In this document: positions 36,609-45,483 of the stretch, one piece after another
Layout of the letters: each line of letters begins with the position of its first letter
Position numbering within the stretch: the first letter of the stretch is position 1
From: Lacinutrix himadriensis
GTDB taxonomy: Bacteria; Bacteroidota; Bacteroidia; Flavobacteriales; Flavobacteriaceae
NCBI RefSeq assembly: GCF_001418105.1
Contig: NZ_LIQI01000012.1
Coordinates: 62,001-126,000 of the forward strand
Direction of reading: 5' to 3'
Length of the DNA stretch: 64,000 nucleotides
Notes under the pieces: model-generated
What the model saw: the letters and a program-made list of their open reading frames with translations, nothing else
What the model was told of the DNA's origin: nothing
Database searches by the model: none
Made by a program: the position numbers and the translations under genes

Positions 36609-37874
36609 TTAAAAATATTGCCCAATTCCAAAGACTAAACCTTGTGTTTCTCCTTTAGTAATTCCGAAGCCATAATCGATTCTAAAAACGGCATTAAAGA
36701 TTCGTTTATGTATGAATCTAAAACCAAAACCAGGATACACTCTAATATTTTTGGATTCCCCAAAATCACCTAAATCGCCACCAGGATTTCTCCAAGTACC
36801 AGCGTCTATAAAAGCATTCCCTTGAATTGCTAACCAATCTTTATCCAGTAGCGTGTGTCTATATTCGGTATTCATAACGATAGCTCCTGTACCTCTATCA
36901 ATGGTATTACCAACACCTCTTAAGTTGACATTATTATCTACAGAAAAAGGTGCAAATGGTGTTTCGTCATTAGTCGCTAAACCAACACGTAATCTACTTG
37001 CCCAATTTCCTTTATCACCAACTCTTTTGTAATAGTGTAAATCATTCCATCCTATTACAAAATCAGAGACATCTTGGCTAGTTGCAGTGACATATTGTAT
37101 GTTAAACAAACTTCTAAATCCGGACACATATTGGTAATCATAATCCAAACTATTAAATTCATAAATACCTTTATACAGCAATTTATTAATAGATAATCCT
37201 TGTGGCACTGAAGAATTAGTAGCGCCGTTTATATAATTATATTCCTCTAGAAAATAATTCACACCTACTTCAAAACGGTTTTTAAAATTAGGTTGATATA
37301 GAGCTAAAACTTCATACGATTTATTCTTGTACTTGTAATTTGCATTGGTACCATTAAAGAAAACTGGCTCTTCGGTATTTAAGTTTTGATGATTGATCGC
37401 TAGACCAAACTCTCTATTGAACAGAAAAGGCGCTCTAAAATTTATACCATAGGAACTAAAGATATCTTTCTGATAAAACCCACCAAAAATAATATTCTGA
37501 CCTAATGCATTAAACTCATAAACTCCCAAACGATAAGCAAACTCATCATCATTGGTGGTATAAATACTTACCGATGGAATAATGGTAAAGTTTTCTTCTA
37601 TATTATAAAACACATTATAACTATTATCATGCGAAAGAAACACCTGATAATACGCATGAGCAACAGCAGGCAAACGTTTTAATCGTTTAATATCTTCTTC
37701 TAAAATAGTGGAATCTAAAACTTTTCCTGCTTTTGCCTTAGATATTTTTTTAACTAGAGACGACTTTAGTTTTTTATTACCTTGAATTTTTAAATCCAAA
37801 ATAACTTTATCTTGAGCCACAGCTATAGTAGATATGAAAGCAATAATTAGTATAACTATTTTTCTATTCCACAT
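36609..37874 (-). CDS. Outer-membrane BamA/TamA-like beta-barrel protein
   Basis: A 421-residue protein with a signal peptide (MWNRKIVILIIAFISTIAVAQ), one POTRA-like domain (about 25-105: GNKKLKSSLVKKISKAKAG, LEEDIKRLKRLPAV) and a beta-barrel typical of the surface antigen D15 / Omp85 superfamily, with VNLRGVGNTIDRGTGAIV and a C-terminal aromatic residue (GQYF). It is smaller than BamA and has only one POTRA, so it is an accessory member rather than the essential BamA. It lies 5 bases before the lipoprotein gene next to it and is likely co-transcribed; the sugar-hydrolase-like neighbour suggests a cell-surface role. Confidence 0.87.
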   Translation of the reverse strand: MWNRKIVILIIAFISTIAVAQDKVILDLKIQGNKKLKSSLVKKISKAKAGKVLDSTILEEDIKRLKRLPAVAHAYYQVFLSHDNSYNVFYNIEENFTIIPSVSIYTTNDDEFAYRLGVYEFNALGQNIIFGGFYQKDIFSSYGINFRAPFLFNREFGLAINHQNLNTEEPVFFNGTNANYKYKNKSYEVLALYQPNFKNRFEVGVNYFLEEYNYINGATNSSVPQGLSINKLLYKGIYEFNSLDYDYQYVSGFRSLFNIQYVTATSQDVSDFVIGWNDLHYYKRVGDKGNWASRLRVGLATNDETPFAPFSVDNNVNLRGVGNTIDRGTGAIVMNTEYRHTLLDKDWLAIQGNAFIDAGTWRNPGGDLGDFGESKNIRVYPGFGFRFIHKRIFNAVFRIDYGFGITKGETQGLVFGIGQYF

Positions 37875-37879
37875 CTTTT

Positions 37880-38878
37880 TTAGGCTTGAAAATATGCTTT
37901 AATTATTTTTTCTACAGGCTTATTCTGTGGTGTAAACCTATTGTTTTTTTCTCCGCCAACATTGGCATGATCGTGAAACCATTTCCATACAAATCCTCCT
38001 GCAAACCAATCTTCTTTCCAAAAAGCATCAAATAGGGCTTTGGTTGTATTATTCTGTGCTTCCAAGTTTACAACATCCAAACCTCTTTCGGAGTTCCAAG
38101 GTTCTTTTCCTGCGTAATCAACACTTCTATAACCAAACTCTGTAAATAAAATTGGTTTTTTATATCTATCTGAAATCTCTTTTATTACGGATTTATGCAT
38201 TTTCCAACCTTCCAAACATTCTGCTACCGTTGGTGTTTTACTTTCACTAACTGGAAAATAAGCATCTACGCCAATAAAGTCTAGTGCACTCCAAAAAGGC
38301 GTTCTTTTAAACTCATCCCAATTTGCGGCGTAGGTAAGTTTTCCTTTGTACACTTTTCTTATTTCTACAATTAACCCATTCCAATATGCTGGTCTGTTGG
38401 TTACAAATTGTTCTAATTCGGTACCAATACAAAAGATATCGGCATTAATTTCTTGAGCTAATTTAGCATACTCTAAAATAAAACTAGAATACGAAGTTTC
38501 TAATGTTTGCCAATCGGCTTCGGTTTCCATTTTTATATAACCCGTAAATTGCCCTCGGGAAACCCAAATTTGCGGTTTAATCATTATTTTTATGCCTTTC
38601 GCTTCTAAGCTTTTTGCATATTGCTCGACTCCTACTCGACTTTCGCCATACCATTGTCTCTTGGTATTGTAAACAACTTCTGGATGTTTCAATTCTTTAA
38701 TAAATCCAAAAGGCATTACTGCGGCAAAGTTGGCATTTATTTCTATTACCGGATTTACATGTTCTTCTGTTACAGCAGTTCTGGAAGCTACAAAACTTAC
38801 ACCATTAATTTTTGTTTGTGATGAGCAGGATTGCAACGTGCAGATTATAGTTATAAAAAGAAGCTTTATGTATTTCAT
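37880..38878 (-). CDS. GH113-like glycoside hydrolase lipoprotein
   Basis: A 332-residue lipoprotein (signal up to lipobox LQSC) with a TIM-barrel glycosidase domain. The likely acid/base is the Glu in CIGTELEQF and the nucleophile the Glu in LFTEFGYRS, with IKPQIWV and DFIGVDAYFP between them, as in GH113 beta-mannanase-like enzymes. The family call is from motif memory and a substrate is not certain. It is located on the membrane facing the periplasm or the surface. It sits 5 bases from the Omp85-type gene and follows a strong terminator that isolates it from the upstream outer-membrane protein gene. Confidence 0.78.
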   Translation of the reverse strand: MKYIKLLFITIICTLQSCSSQTKINGVSFVASRTAVTEEHVNPVIEINANFAAVMPFGFIKELKHPEVVYNTKRQWYGESRVGVEQYAKSLEAKGIKIMIKPQIWVSRGQFTGYIKMETEADWQTLETSYSSFILEYAKLAQEINADIFCIGTELEQFVTNRPAYWNGLIVEIRKVYKGKLTYAANWDEFKRTPFWSALDFIGVDAYFPVSESKTPTVAECLEGWKMHKSVIKEISDRYKKPILFTEFGYRSVDYAGKEPWNSERGLDVVNLEAQNNTTKALFDAFWKEDWFAGGFVWKWFHDHANVGGEKNNRFTPQNKPVEKIIKAYFQA

Positions 38879-38903
38879 ACGATTTAATTATTCACGAAAT
38901 ATA

Positions 38904-38940
38904 AGAAAAAGATCCCGCTAATACAGCGGGATCTTTTTCT
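38904..38940. terminator. Strong bidirectional terminator
   Basis: Arms AGAAAAAGATCCCGCT (38904-38919) and AGCGGGATCTTTTTCT (38925-38940) form a perfect 16-base stem around AATAC, with a T-run in the right arm and an A-run in the left. It lies between the stop of the outer-membrane protein gene (38968) and the start of the GH113-like gene. Confidence 0.9.
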
Positions 38941-38967
38941 AAACACTTTAAAAAAAGGTTTCTATTT

Positions 38968-39888
38968 TTATAGTAATGCTCTAAGTCCTAAACTAAAAGT
39001 ACTTCCTAATCCTTGAAAATTATTACCTCTTACAATTTTACCATAAGAAGCTTCCAAATTTAATACTTGGGTCAATTGGTATTTACCTCCAAAACCTAAT
39101 TGCGTGTAATTTTGTTCAAAGTCATTTCCTAAATCAATTAAAAATGCTTGTTGTGCATTTACAAACAAGGTAGACTTAGATGACGGAAAATAACTTAAAA
39201 AAGCACTTACTGGAAGAAACATACTGTTATTTGCAAAACGTTCTCCTACATTAACAGCATCTCCACTTGCAATAGCATCTGAAGTCGATTCGCCAAAATT
39301 GAATCCAAAATCGGCCTCGGTAAATATTTGCCAATCGCCACCACCAAACGTTTTATCGTAGAAAAATTTTGTTTCCCAAAATGTACTTCTCTTATCTAAA
39401 TACGCAGGAACATCTTTGTCTTTAAAGATTGGTAAATATACCGAACTTGTAAAAGAGAAATTAGGCACACTTGCAAAAGGTTGTACTCTAATAGAAGGCG
39501 CTATAGTAGTTAAACCACTTCTAGAATCTACACCATTGTTTTCAAAATCAAAAACACTAAAAGCATCTTGTCCGCCAAAATTATTCGCTCTTACCTGAAT
39601 AATCAAACCAACATTAATTCTCGCATTTTTACTAACTCCAGTATAAATCTCAGTGGTATTGGTGAAAAAATTCTCTCTATCAATATCAAAAGATTTCCCT
39701 GTTCCTGCTCCTGTTGTTTTTGTTTGTGTATACAGGCTATTAAAAAATTTAATATCCCATTGCCCTTTATTTAACAATTTACTTGGTGTAAACTCTTGAA
39801 CATTACTCCTTGCTGGCTCTTTTTCTTCTTGTGCAAATCCAACAAAGCTTATTGCTAATGCGACTGCTAATACGATTACTTTTTTCAT
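38968..39888 (-). CDS. Outer-membrane beta-barrel protein of unknown function
   Basis: A 306-residue protein with a signal peptide (MKKVIVLAVALAISFVGFAQ). The rest is rich in alternating beta strands, aromatic residues and glycine, ending GSTFSLGLRALL, so it is most likely an outer-membrane barrel. It resembles the porin-like or 'transporter' family (MetA-pathway type) seen in Bacteroidota, but no motif fixes a function. It lies 29 bases after the DUF547 gene (39918-40634) on the same strand and is probably co-transcribed with it; a strong terminator follows. Confidence 0.78.
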   Translation of the reverse strand: MKKVIVLAVALAISFVGFAQEEKEPARSNVQEFTPSKLLNKGQWDIKFFNSLYTQTKTTGAGTGKSFDIDRENFFTNTTEIYTGVSKNARINVGLIIQVRANNFGGQDAFSVFDFENNGVDSRSGLTTIAPSIRVQPFASVPNFSFTSSVYLPIFKDKDVPAYLDKRSTFWETKFFYDKTFGGGDWQIFTEADFGFNFGESTSDAIASGDAVNVGERFANNSMFLPVSAFLSYFPSSKSTLFVNAQQAFLIDLGNDFEQNYTQLGFGGKYQLTQVLNLEASYGKIVRGNNFQGLGSTFSLGLRALL

Positions 39889-39917
39889 TTTTAGGATTTC
39901 GTTTTATTCTTAGTTAG

Positions 39918-40634
39918 TTATTGTTTGTTTATTTTCCAGTTGTATTCAAAATACGTTAGCTTATAATCGGTTGGTATTTTTTCGGTTCTAATAGTATTTA
40001 TATATTCTATTTCTGTTTTACCATTCTTCGTAAAATCTTCTTTATACCATTCTAATATTTTAGAACCAGCAACACTTTTATTTTTCGCATTTACTTTAAT
40101 AAAATAATCCCCATTTAAAGCCAATTGCGTTTGCTTTTGTAATTGCGCTTCTAAAGTAGTTGGCACGTATGCTTTACTAATTAATGGCGGACAACCAACA
40201 GCGCCACAAACTAATACAAAGTGAAATCGAGGATCTTTAAATTCTGCGCGTAGCAACTTGTTTTCTATATCGTTTAAGGATACTTTTTTACCCGCTACAT
40301 GATGCAATGTCTTATCGAAAAAACCACTATCATCTAATGGTGATTTTGTTGGATAGTTATCCACCAATCCTTTAATTACCGATAAATTATAAGCGTTTAT
40401 CCAAAAGGCTTGGTAATTTGCGGCATCACTTTTAGAAACCGTTATTCCTTCCGCTATTTTTAAAACGGCATCTAAAGATTTGGTATCTTTTTTTATCGCA
40501 TCATAGGCAACGCTTCCGTTTAAAACATTTGCTTTAAAAAAAGCATCCGCTTGTGTAAAAAAGGTTTCTAAGTTTTGCGCTTTCGCGGAAAGACCTCCCA
40601 ATAAAATTAATGCTACTAGTATTATTTTTTTCAT
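39918..40634 (-). CDS. Exported DUF547 protein
   Basis: A 238-residue protein with a cleavable signal peptide (MKKIILVALILLGGLSAKAQ), unlike the lipoprotein DUF547 member at 32356-33216. The domain shows FWINAYNLSVIKGLVDNYP, HFVLVCGAVGCPPL, an ISKAYVPTTLEAQL segment and the end YFEYNWKINKQ. Two cysteines (CGAVGC) are conserved between the two paralogues (CASFSC). The activity of the family is unknown. It is the first gene of the minus-strand pair with the outer-membrane protein. The 257 bases upstream are a divergent promoter region shared with the flavin reductase gene. Confidence 0.87.
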   Translation of the reverse strand: MKKIILVALILLGGLSAKAQNLETFFTQADAFFKANVLNGSVAYDAIKKDTKSLDAVLKIAEGITVSKSDAANYQAFWINAYNLSVIKGLVDNYPTKSPLDDSGFFDKTLHHVAGKKVSLNDIENKLLRAEFKDPRFHFVLVCGAVGCPPLISKAYVPTTLEAQLQKQTQLALNGDYFIKVNAKNKSVAGSKILEWYKEDFTKNGKTEIEYINTIRTEKIPTDYKLTYFEYNWKINKQ

Positions 40635-40891
40635 TTTAATATGTTTTAATTCCTTTCTATTATTCCGAAAAAATGCAGATAAAACGAATATCCAAATCGG
40701 TATAACTTTCGCTTCAGTCTAAAACACATCTAGAAACTTTCAAAAAAATATTAAAAAAACTCTCGTCTCCTTGCTTGAAAAAACCTTACAAAGCCACGTA
40801 GTTTATATCTATTCTAAATACCTCCTTCAGATTAAGTTTTTATCTTGTATCACGACCTAATCACAATAGAATAAAAAAACCAAACTAAAAT

Positions 40892-42193
40892 ATGGAACAT
40901 GTAGTTATTATAGGAAATGGTATTTCCGGCGTGACAGTAGCCCGACATATTCGAAAAAACTCCAATAAAAAGATCACTATCGTCTCTGCCGAAACAGATT
41001 ACTTTTTCTCGCGTACTGCACTAATGTACATATACATGGGACACATGAAGTTTGAGCATACACAACCTTATGAGAATTCGTTTTGGAAAAAAAACAACAT
41101 CGAATTAAAAAAAGGTTTTGTAAAATCTATAGACACCGCATCTAAAACACTACAATTTGCAGAAGGCGATAGCTTACAATACGACAAATTAGTAATTGCG
41201 ACTGGAAGTAAACCTAACAAATTTGGTTGGCCAGGACAAGATTTAGAAGGTGCACAAGGTTTATATAGCAAACAAGATTTAGATAGTATAGAGCGTAATG
41301 CACCAGATAACAAAACCTGTAAACGTGCGGTTATTGTTGGTGGCGGATTAATAGGAATTGAATTAGCCGAAATGCTAAACTCTAGAAGTATTCCCGTAAC
41401 TTTTTTAGTTAGAGAAAATAGTTTTTGGAATGGTGTTTTACCGGAAGGAGAAAGCGCGATGATTAATAGACATATAAAAAATCACCATATCGATTTACGT
41501 TTAGGTTTTAATTTAAAGGAAATTAAATCAGATGAAAACGGCAAAGTGAAATCCATCGTTATTACCGAAACTGAAGAAGAAATAGACTGTAATGTTGTTG
41601 GATTAACTGCAGGTGTTTCGCCAAATATTGATTTCCTTAAATCTTCTACTATTGAAATAAATAGAGGTGTTTTAGTCAACAGACATTTAGAAACCAATAT
41701 TCCAGATGTTTATGCAATTGGCGATTGTGCCGAGCAACGCGATAGTGGTATTGGAGAACGCAGACCTATTGAAGCTGTTTGGTATACTGGAAGAATGATG
41801 GGAGAAACTTTAGCGCAAACCATTTGTGGTAATAGAATAGAATACAAACCCGGACATTGGTTTAACTCTGCTAAATTCTTAGATATCGAATACCAAACCT
41901 ATGGTTGGGTATATGCAAAACCAAGAGAAAACGAAGCACATTTTCATTGGAAACACGAAGATGATACCAAATGTATTACCGTGTGTTATGACACTACAAA
42001 TAATACTTTTTTAGGTATAAATACCTTCGGAATTAGAATGCGTCATGAAATATTTGACCGTTGGCTAACCGAAAAGCGCGATGTAGATTATGTAATGAAA
42101 AATCTACCGGAAGCGAACTTTGATCCAGAATTTTACAAGCATTTTGAAAAAGACATTCTAGCTGCTTACAATAACAAATTACAAACAGCATAA
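40892..42193 (+). CDS. FAD-dependent NAD(P)H oxidoreductase
   Basis: A 433-residue flavoprotein of the rubredoxin-reductase / NirB-N-terminal type. It has an FAD Rossmann motif (VVIIGNGISGVTVARHI), an NAD(P)H Rossmann motif (RAVIVGGGLIGIELAEML) and the FAD-closing VYAIGDCAEQ. No iron-sulfur domain is attached. It lies 10 bases before a membrane 4Fe-4S protein gene and probably passes electrons from NAD(P)H to it. The electron acceptor of the pair is not known; the nearby arsenosugar genes and DUF547 paralogues suggest a redox role connected with that system, by inference. Confidence 0.9.
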   Translation: MEHVVIIGNGISGVTVARHIRKNSNKKITIVSAETDYFFSRTALMYIYMGHMKFEHTQPYENSFWKKNNIELKKGFVKSIDTASKTLQFAEGDSLQYDKLVIATGSKPNKFGWPGQDLEGAQGLYSKQDLDSIERNAPDNKTCKRAVIVGGGLIGIELAEMLNSRSIPVTFLVRENSFWNGVLPEGESAMINRHIKNHHIDLRLGFNLKEIKSDENGKVKSIVITETEEEIDCNVVGLTAGVSPNIDFLKSSTIEINRGVLVNRHLETNIPDVYAIGDCAEQRDSGIGERRPIEAVWYTGRMMGETLAQTICGNRIEYKPGHWFNSAKFLDIEYQTYGWVYAKPRENEAHFHWKHEDDTKCITVCYDTTNNTFLGINTFGIRMRHEIFDRWLTEKRDVDYVMKNLPEANFDPEFYKHFEKDILAAYNNKLQTA

Positions 42194-42203
42194 CCCTAAA
42201 ATA

Positions 42204-43844
42204 ATGAGCAATAAAATAGATCACAGTATGTCTTTGGCAACACCAGATGCCTTAAATATAACTACAAAACAAAAAATAGCCTTAGCTGCTGGTTTGGTTG
42301 GATTATTTATACTACTTCTCGCTGTATTTAATGTAGACTTTCCTAATAGAGCGGTTTTCTTAGCCATATCCTTAGGTTTGGTTATTAGCGGAACCGTTGT
42401 ATACTCTCGAGAAGCGTATCTCACCAAATTAGAAGGTATAAAAAATGATGGTGCTTGGTTTAAATCCATATCCTCACGAGGTGTTCTTGGTTGGGCATTA
42501 GGTGTTTTTTTAACGACATTTTACATCGTACTTTATTTCTTTCCTAAATACTTGGGATTAGGAGTTGATGGTGCTGCAAATACTGGTTTAGTTGCACTTT
42601 TCGATCCGCTAAGTAACCTACTAAGCGGTAATAACGCTAGTCAGTGGTTTGTTTACGGAACCTTATATACCGTCGCTATTTTAGCCTTTGGGTATAAGTT
42701 CATGTTAAAATATAGACACAACCGCTACCAGCAATTACGTACCGCATCGGTAATGTTTTTTCAAACGGCATTTGCCTTTGTGATTCCAGAATTAATGGCG
42801 CGTTTAAATTCAGACGACTTCTCACTACCATATAACGACCTTAAAAATATGTGGCCTTTAAACTACTATGCTTTCGATCAATGGCGAGTAGATCAATTTA
42901 TCAATGCACAAACTGTTGGGTTATTTTTCTTAATCTTAGGTGTGGTAATGATTTTTGTTATTTCCCCATTCTTAACGTACAAATACGGTAAACGTTGGTA
43001 TTGTTCTTGGGTATGTGGTTGTGGTGGATTGGCAGAAACTGCAGGAGATGCCTTTAGACACTTAAGTGATAAAGGTACAAAAGCATGGAAATTTGAAAGA
43101 TGGATGATTAATTCTGTCCTTGTATTTTCGGTAGTAACAACAGTAGCTGTAATATCTACTTATTTAGGTTATGATTCAGAAAAATACTGGTTTACAAAAA
43201 GCGTATTCCTAATTAGTATTGGTGTATTCTTAACGGTTTTACTTGCAGGAATACTGTATTATAAAAGAGAAGAATTAAACAAAAGTGCCTTTAAAGGAGC
43301 TATTGGTTTTTATATTTTAACCATTGCTTTCTTGGTATTCTTTTCTTTCTTCGACTTAAGTCAGATAAAAATTAATGCTAGTTATTTTTCTTTCGGTTTA
43401 AACCAAAACACCTATAATTTTGATAGCGCATTACGAAGCTTTTATGGTTTCGGAATTGGTTCTATATTTTCTGGAGTTATTGGTACTGGATTCTATCCTA
43501 TTTTAGGAAATAGAACTTGGTGTAGAATGGGTTGTCCAATGGCAACTATTATGGGAATCCAACAACGTTTATTTTCTAGATTTAGAATTACAACCAATGG
43601 CGGACAATGTATCTCCTGTGGGAATTGTTCTAACAGTTGTGAAATGGGAATTGATGTACGTGCTTATGCGCAAAAAGGAGAAAATATTGTACGTTCTAGT
43701 TGCGTTGGTTGCGGTGTTTGTAGCGCGGTTTGCCCAAGAGGTGTATTAAAATTAGAGAATGATAGTATGGATGGAAGAATTAATCCGACTGAAGTATTAT
43801 TAGGAAACGATGTAGACCTTATGGACTTATTAAATAAAAATTAA
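42204..43844 (+). CDS. Membrane 4Fe-4S protein (NapH/CcoG-like)
   Basis: A 546-residue inner-membrane protein with about eight helices. Two CxxxC(P)-type motifs in membrane loops (WYCSWVCGCGGLAE and TWCRMGCPMATIMG) are the NapH/CcoG signature. A C-terminal ferredoxin domain carries two 4Fe-4S clusters (about 468-524: CISCGNCSNSCEMG, SCVGCGVCSAVCPRG). It should carry electrons across or along the membrane to a periplasmic or membrane enzyme. It begins 10 bases after the flavin reductase gene, its likely partner. Confidence 0.9.
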   Translation: MSNKIDHSMSLATPDALNITTKQKIALAAGLVGLFILLLAVFNVDFPNRAVFLAISLGLVISGTVVYSREAYLTKLEGIKNDGAWFKSISSRGVLGWALGVFLTTFYIVLYFFPKYLGLGVDGAANTGLVALFDPLSNLLSGNNASQWFVYGTLYTVAILAFGYKFMLKYRHNRYQQLRTASVMFFQTAFAFVIPELMARLNSDDFSLPYNDLKNMWPLNYYAFDQWRVDQFINAQTVGLFFLILGVVMIFVISPFLTYKYGKRWYCSWVCGCGGLAETAGDAFRHLSDKGTKAWKFERWMINSVLVFSVVTTVAVISTYLGYDSEKYWFTKSVFLISIGVFLTVLLAGILYYKREELNKSAFKGAIGFYILTIAFLVFFSFFDLSQIKINASYFSFGLNQNTYNFDSALRSFYGFGIGSIFSGVIGTGFYPILGNRTWCRMGCPMATIMGIQQRLFSRFRITTNGGQCISCGNCSNSCEMGIDVRAYAQKGENIVRSSCVGCGVCSAVCPRGVLKLENDSMDGRINPTEVLLGNDVDLMDLLNKN

Positions 43845-43881
43845 GTTCCTGTATCGATACCTGATTCAGATTAAACTTTAA

Positions 43882-44790
43882 ATGAAAAAAATACTATTTA
43901 TATTAATATTGCTGGTGAGTTATAACGCTTTCGCGGAAAAAACCTACTCCAAAACATATTATAACAATGGTACAATAAAAGCGGAAGGCTGGACAGAAAA
44001 CAACCTTAAAATCGAATATTGGAAATTCTATCACCCAAACGGAAACATAGAAAAAGCAGGCGTATTTAATGAAGATCAAGAAGATGGCTTTTGGAAATTT
44101 TATTTCGAAAATAAAAACCTAGAAGCCGAAGGTCACTTTGTGAATGGAAAACAATCTGGCTTTTGGACGTACTTCTATCAAGACAAGACCCGAAACAAGT
44201 TTGGTAATTATGAAAACGGCTTAGAAACTGGTTGTTGGGAAAGCTATCACACCAATGGAAACCTAATGCAGAAGGGGAATTATAGCAAAGGCCTTTTTAA
44301 TAATTATTGGAAATTCTATCATTTTAATGGTATACTAAAAAAAGAAGGTAACTTTGCACACGGAAAACCAACAGCATATTGGAAAAACTATTACCAAAAT
44401 GGCACTCTAAAATCGGAAGGTCTTTTTAAAAACGGACAAGAAGATGGCTTTTGGATTTATTATTTCGATAACGGAAAACAAAAGAAAACGGGGTATTTCA
44501 AAGATGGAATAGAAACCAACTATTGGACCTTTTTCAAAACCAATGGCACTAAAGAAAAAGAAGGTCATTATGTGAACGGAAAAAAAGCAGATTGGTGGTT
44601 GTTTTATGATAACATGGAAAAAGTGAATCATAGGTGTCAATTAAAAGACAATCAAAAAAACGGCTATTGCTTGATGTATAAAAACGAGAAGCTAGTTGCT
44701 GCGAGTAAATTTTCAGAAGGAAAAAAAATTAAAACGTGGACTGATTTGGCCACTTTTAAAAGAGAAAATAAATTAAGTGATCTTAAGTAA
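43882..44790 (+). CDS. Exported MORN-type repeat protein (YwqK-like)
   Basis: A 302-residue protein with a signal peptide (MKKILFILILLVSYNAFAE) followed by about ten repeats of ~23 residues of the form NG..K.EG...G...YWKFY, typical of the MORN_2/YwqK group. In Bacteroidota these are common secreted or periplasmic proteins with no known enzyme activity; the 'antitoxin' label of YwqK does not help here. It lies between the membrane redox gene and two glycosyltransferase genes in a tight plus-strand run (its stop abuts the next ATG), so a structural or membrane-linked role in that system is plausible. Confidence 0.85.
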   Translation: MKKILFILILLVSYNAFAEKTYSKTYYNNGTIKAEGWTENNLKIEYWKFYHPNGNIEKAGVFNEDQEDGFWKFYFENKNLEAEGHFVNGKQSGFWTYFYQDKTRNKFGNYENGLETGCWESYHTNGNLMQKGNYSKGLFNNYWKFYHFNGILKKEGNFAHGKPTAYWKNYYQNGTLKSEGLFKNGQEDGFWIYYFDNGKQKKTGYFKDGIETNYWTFFKTNGTKEKEGHYVNGKKADWWLFYDNMEKVNHRCQLKDNQKNGYCLMYKNEKLVAASKFSEGKKIKTWTDLATFKRENKLSDLK

Positions 44791-45483
44791 ATGCCCAAAA
44801 TAAAAGTAATAATACCTGCTTATAACGAACAAGACTCTATTGCGAATGTTATTCATGACATTCCTAAAACGGTAGATGAAGTTATTGTGGTTAGTAATAA
44901 CTCTACTGATGCTACAGAAGCGAATGCAAAAAATGCTGGAGCAACCGTTTTAACCGAAAACAGAAAAGGCTATGGATACGCTTGTTTAAAAGGAATGGAT
45001 TACATTTCAAAACAAGAAAGTCAACCAGATATTGTTGTTTTTCTGGATGGCGATTATAGCGATTTCCCAGAGGAATTAACTAAAATAGTAGCACCAATTA
45101 TTGATAATAACACCGATTTTGTAGTTGGAGCACGAGTGAAAGAACTTCGAGAATTAGGTTCTATGACACCACAACAAGTTTTTGGTAATTGGCTAGCAAC
45201 CTTTTTAATGAAAGTCTTTTTTGGTGCAAAATTCACAGACCTCGGACCATTTAGAGCCATTAAATACGACAAACTTTTAGCTTTAAAAATGGAAGACAAA
45301 ACCTATGGTTGGACTGTAGAAATGCAACTAAAAGCTTTAAAACAAAAATTAACATATATAGAAATACCTGTAAACTACAGAAACCGAATTGGGGTTTCTA
45401 AAGTATCAGGAACTGTAAAAGGAAGCGTTTTTGCAGGAATTAAAATCCTTGGATGGATTTTTAAATACAGCTTTAAAAAATGA
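44791..45483 (+). CDS. Family 2 glycosyltransferase, dolichol-phosphate-mannose-synthase-like
   Basis: A 230-residue GT2 enzyme with VIIPAYNEQDSIANVI, VVSNNSTDAT, a DxD-type FLDGDYSDFPEEL and FTDLGPFRAI. There is no long membrane domain, only a possible hydrophobic C-terminus, as in single-domain DPM1-like enzymes. It should transfer a sugar from a nucleotide donor to a polyprenyl-phosphate or other membrane acceptor. It overlaps the following processive-type GT2 gene by 4 bases and starts right after the MORN-type gene, so the three are one unit. Confidence 0.9.
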   Translation: MPKIKVIIPAYNEQDSIANVIHDIPKTVDEVIVVSNNSTDATEANAKNAGATVLTENRKGYGYACLKGMDYISKQESQPDIVVFLDGDYSDFPEELTKIVAPIIDNNTDFVVGARVKELRELGSMTPQQVFGNWLATFLMKVFFGAKFTDLGPFRAIKYDKLLALKMEDKTYGWTVEMQLKALKQKLTYIEIPVNYRNRIGVSKVSGTVKGSVFAGIKILGWIFKYSFKK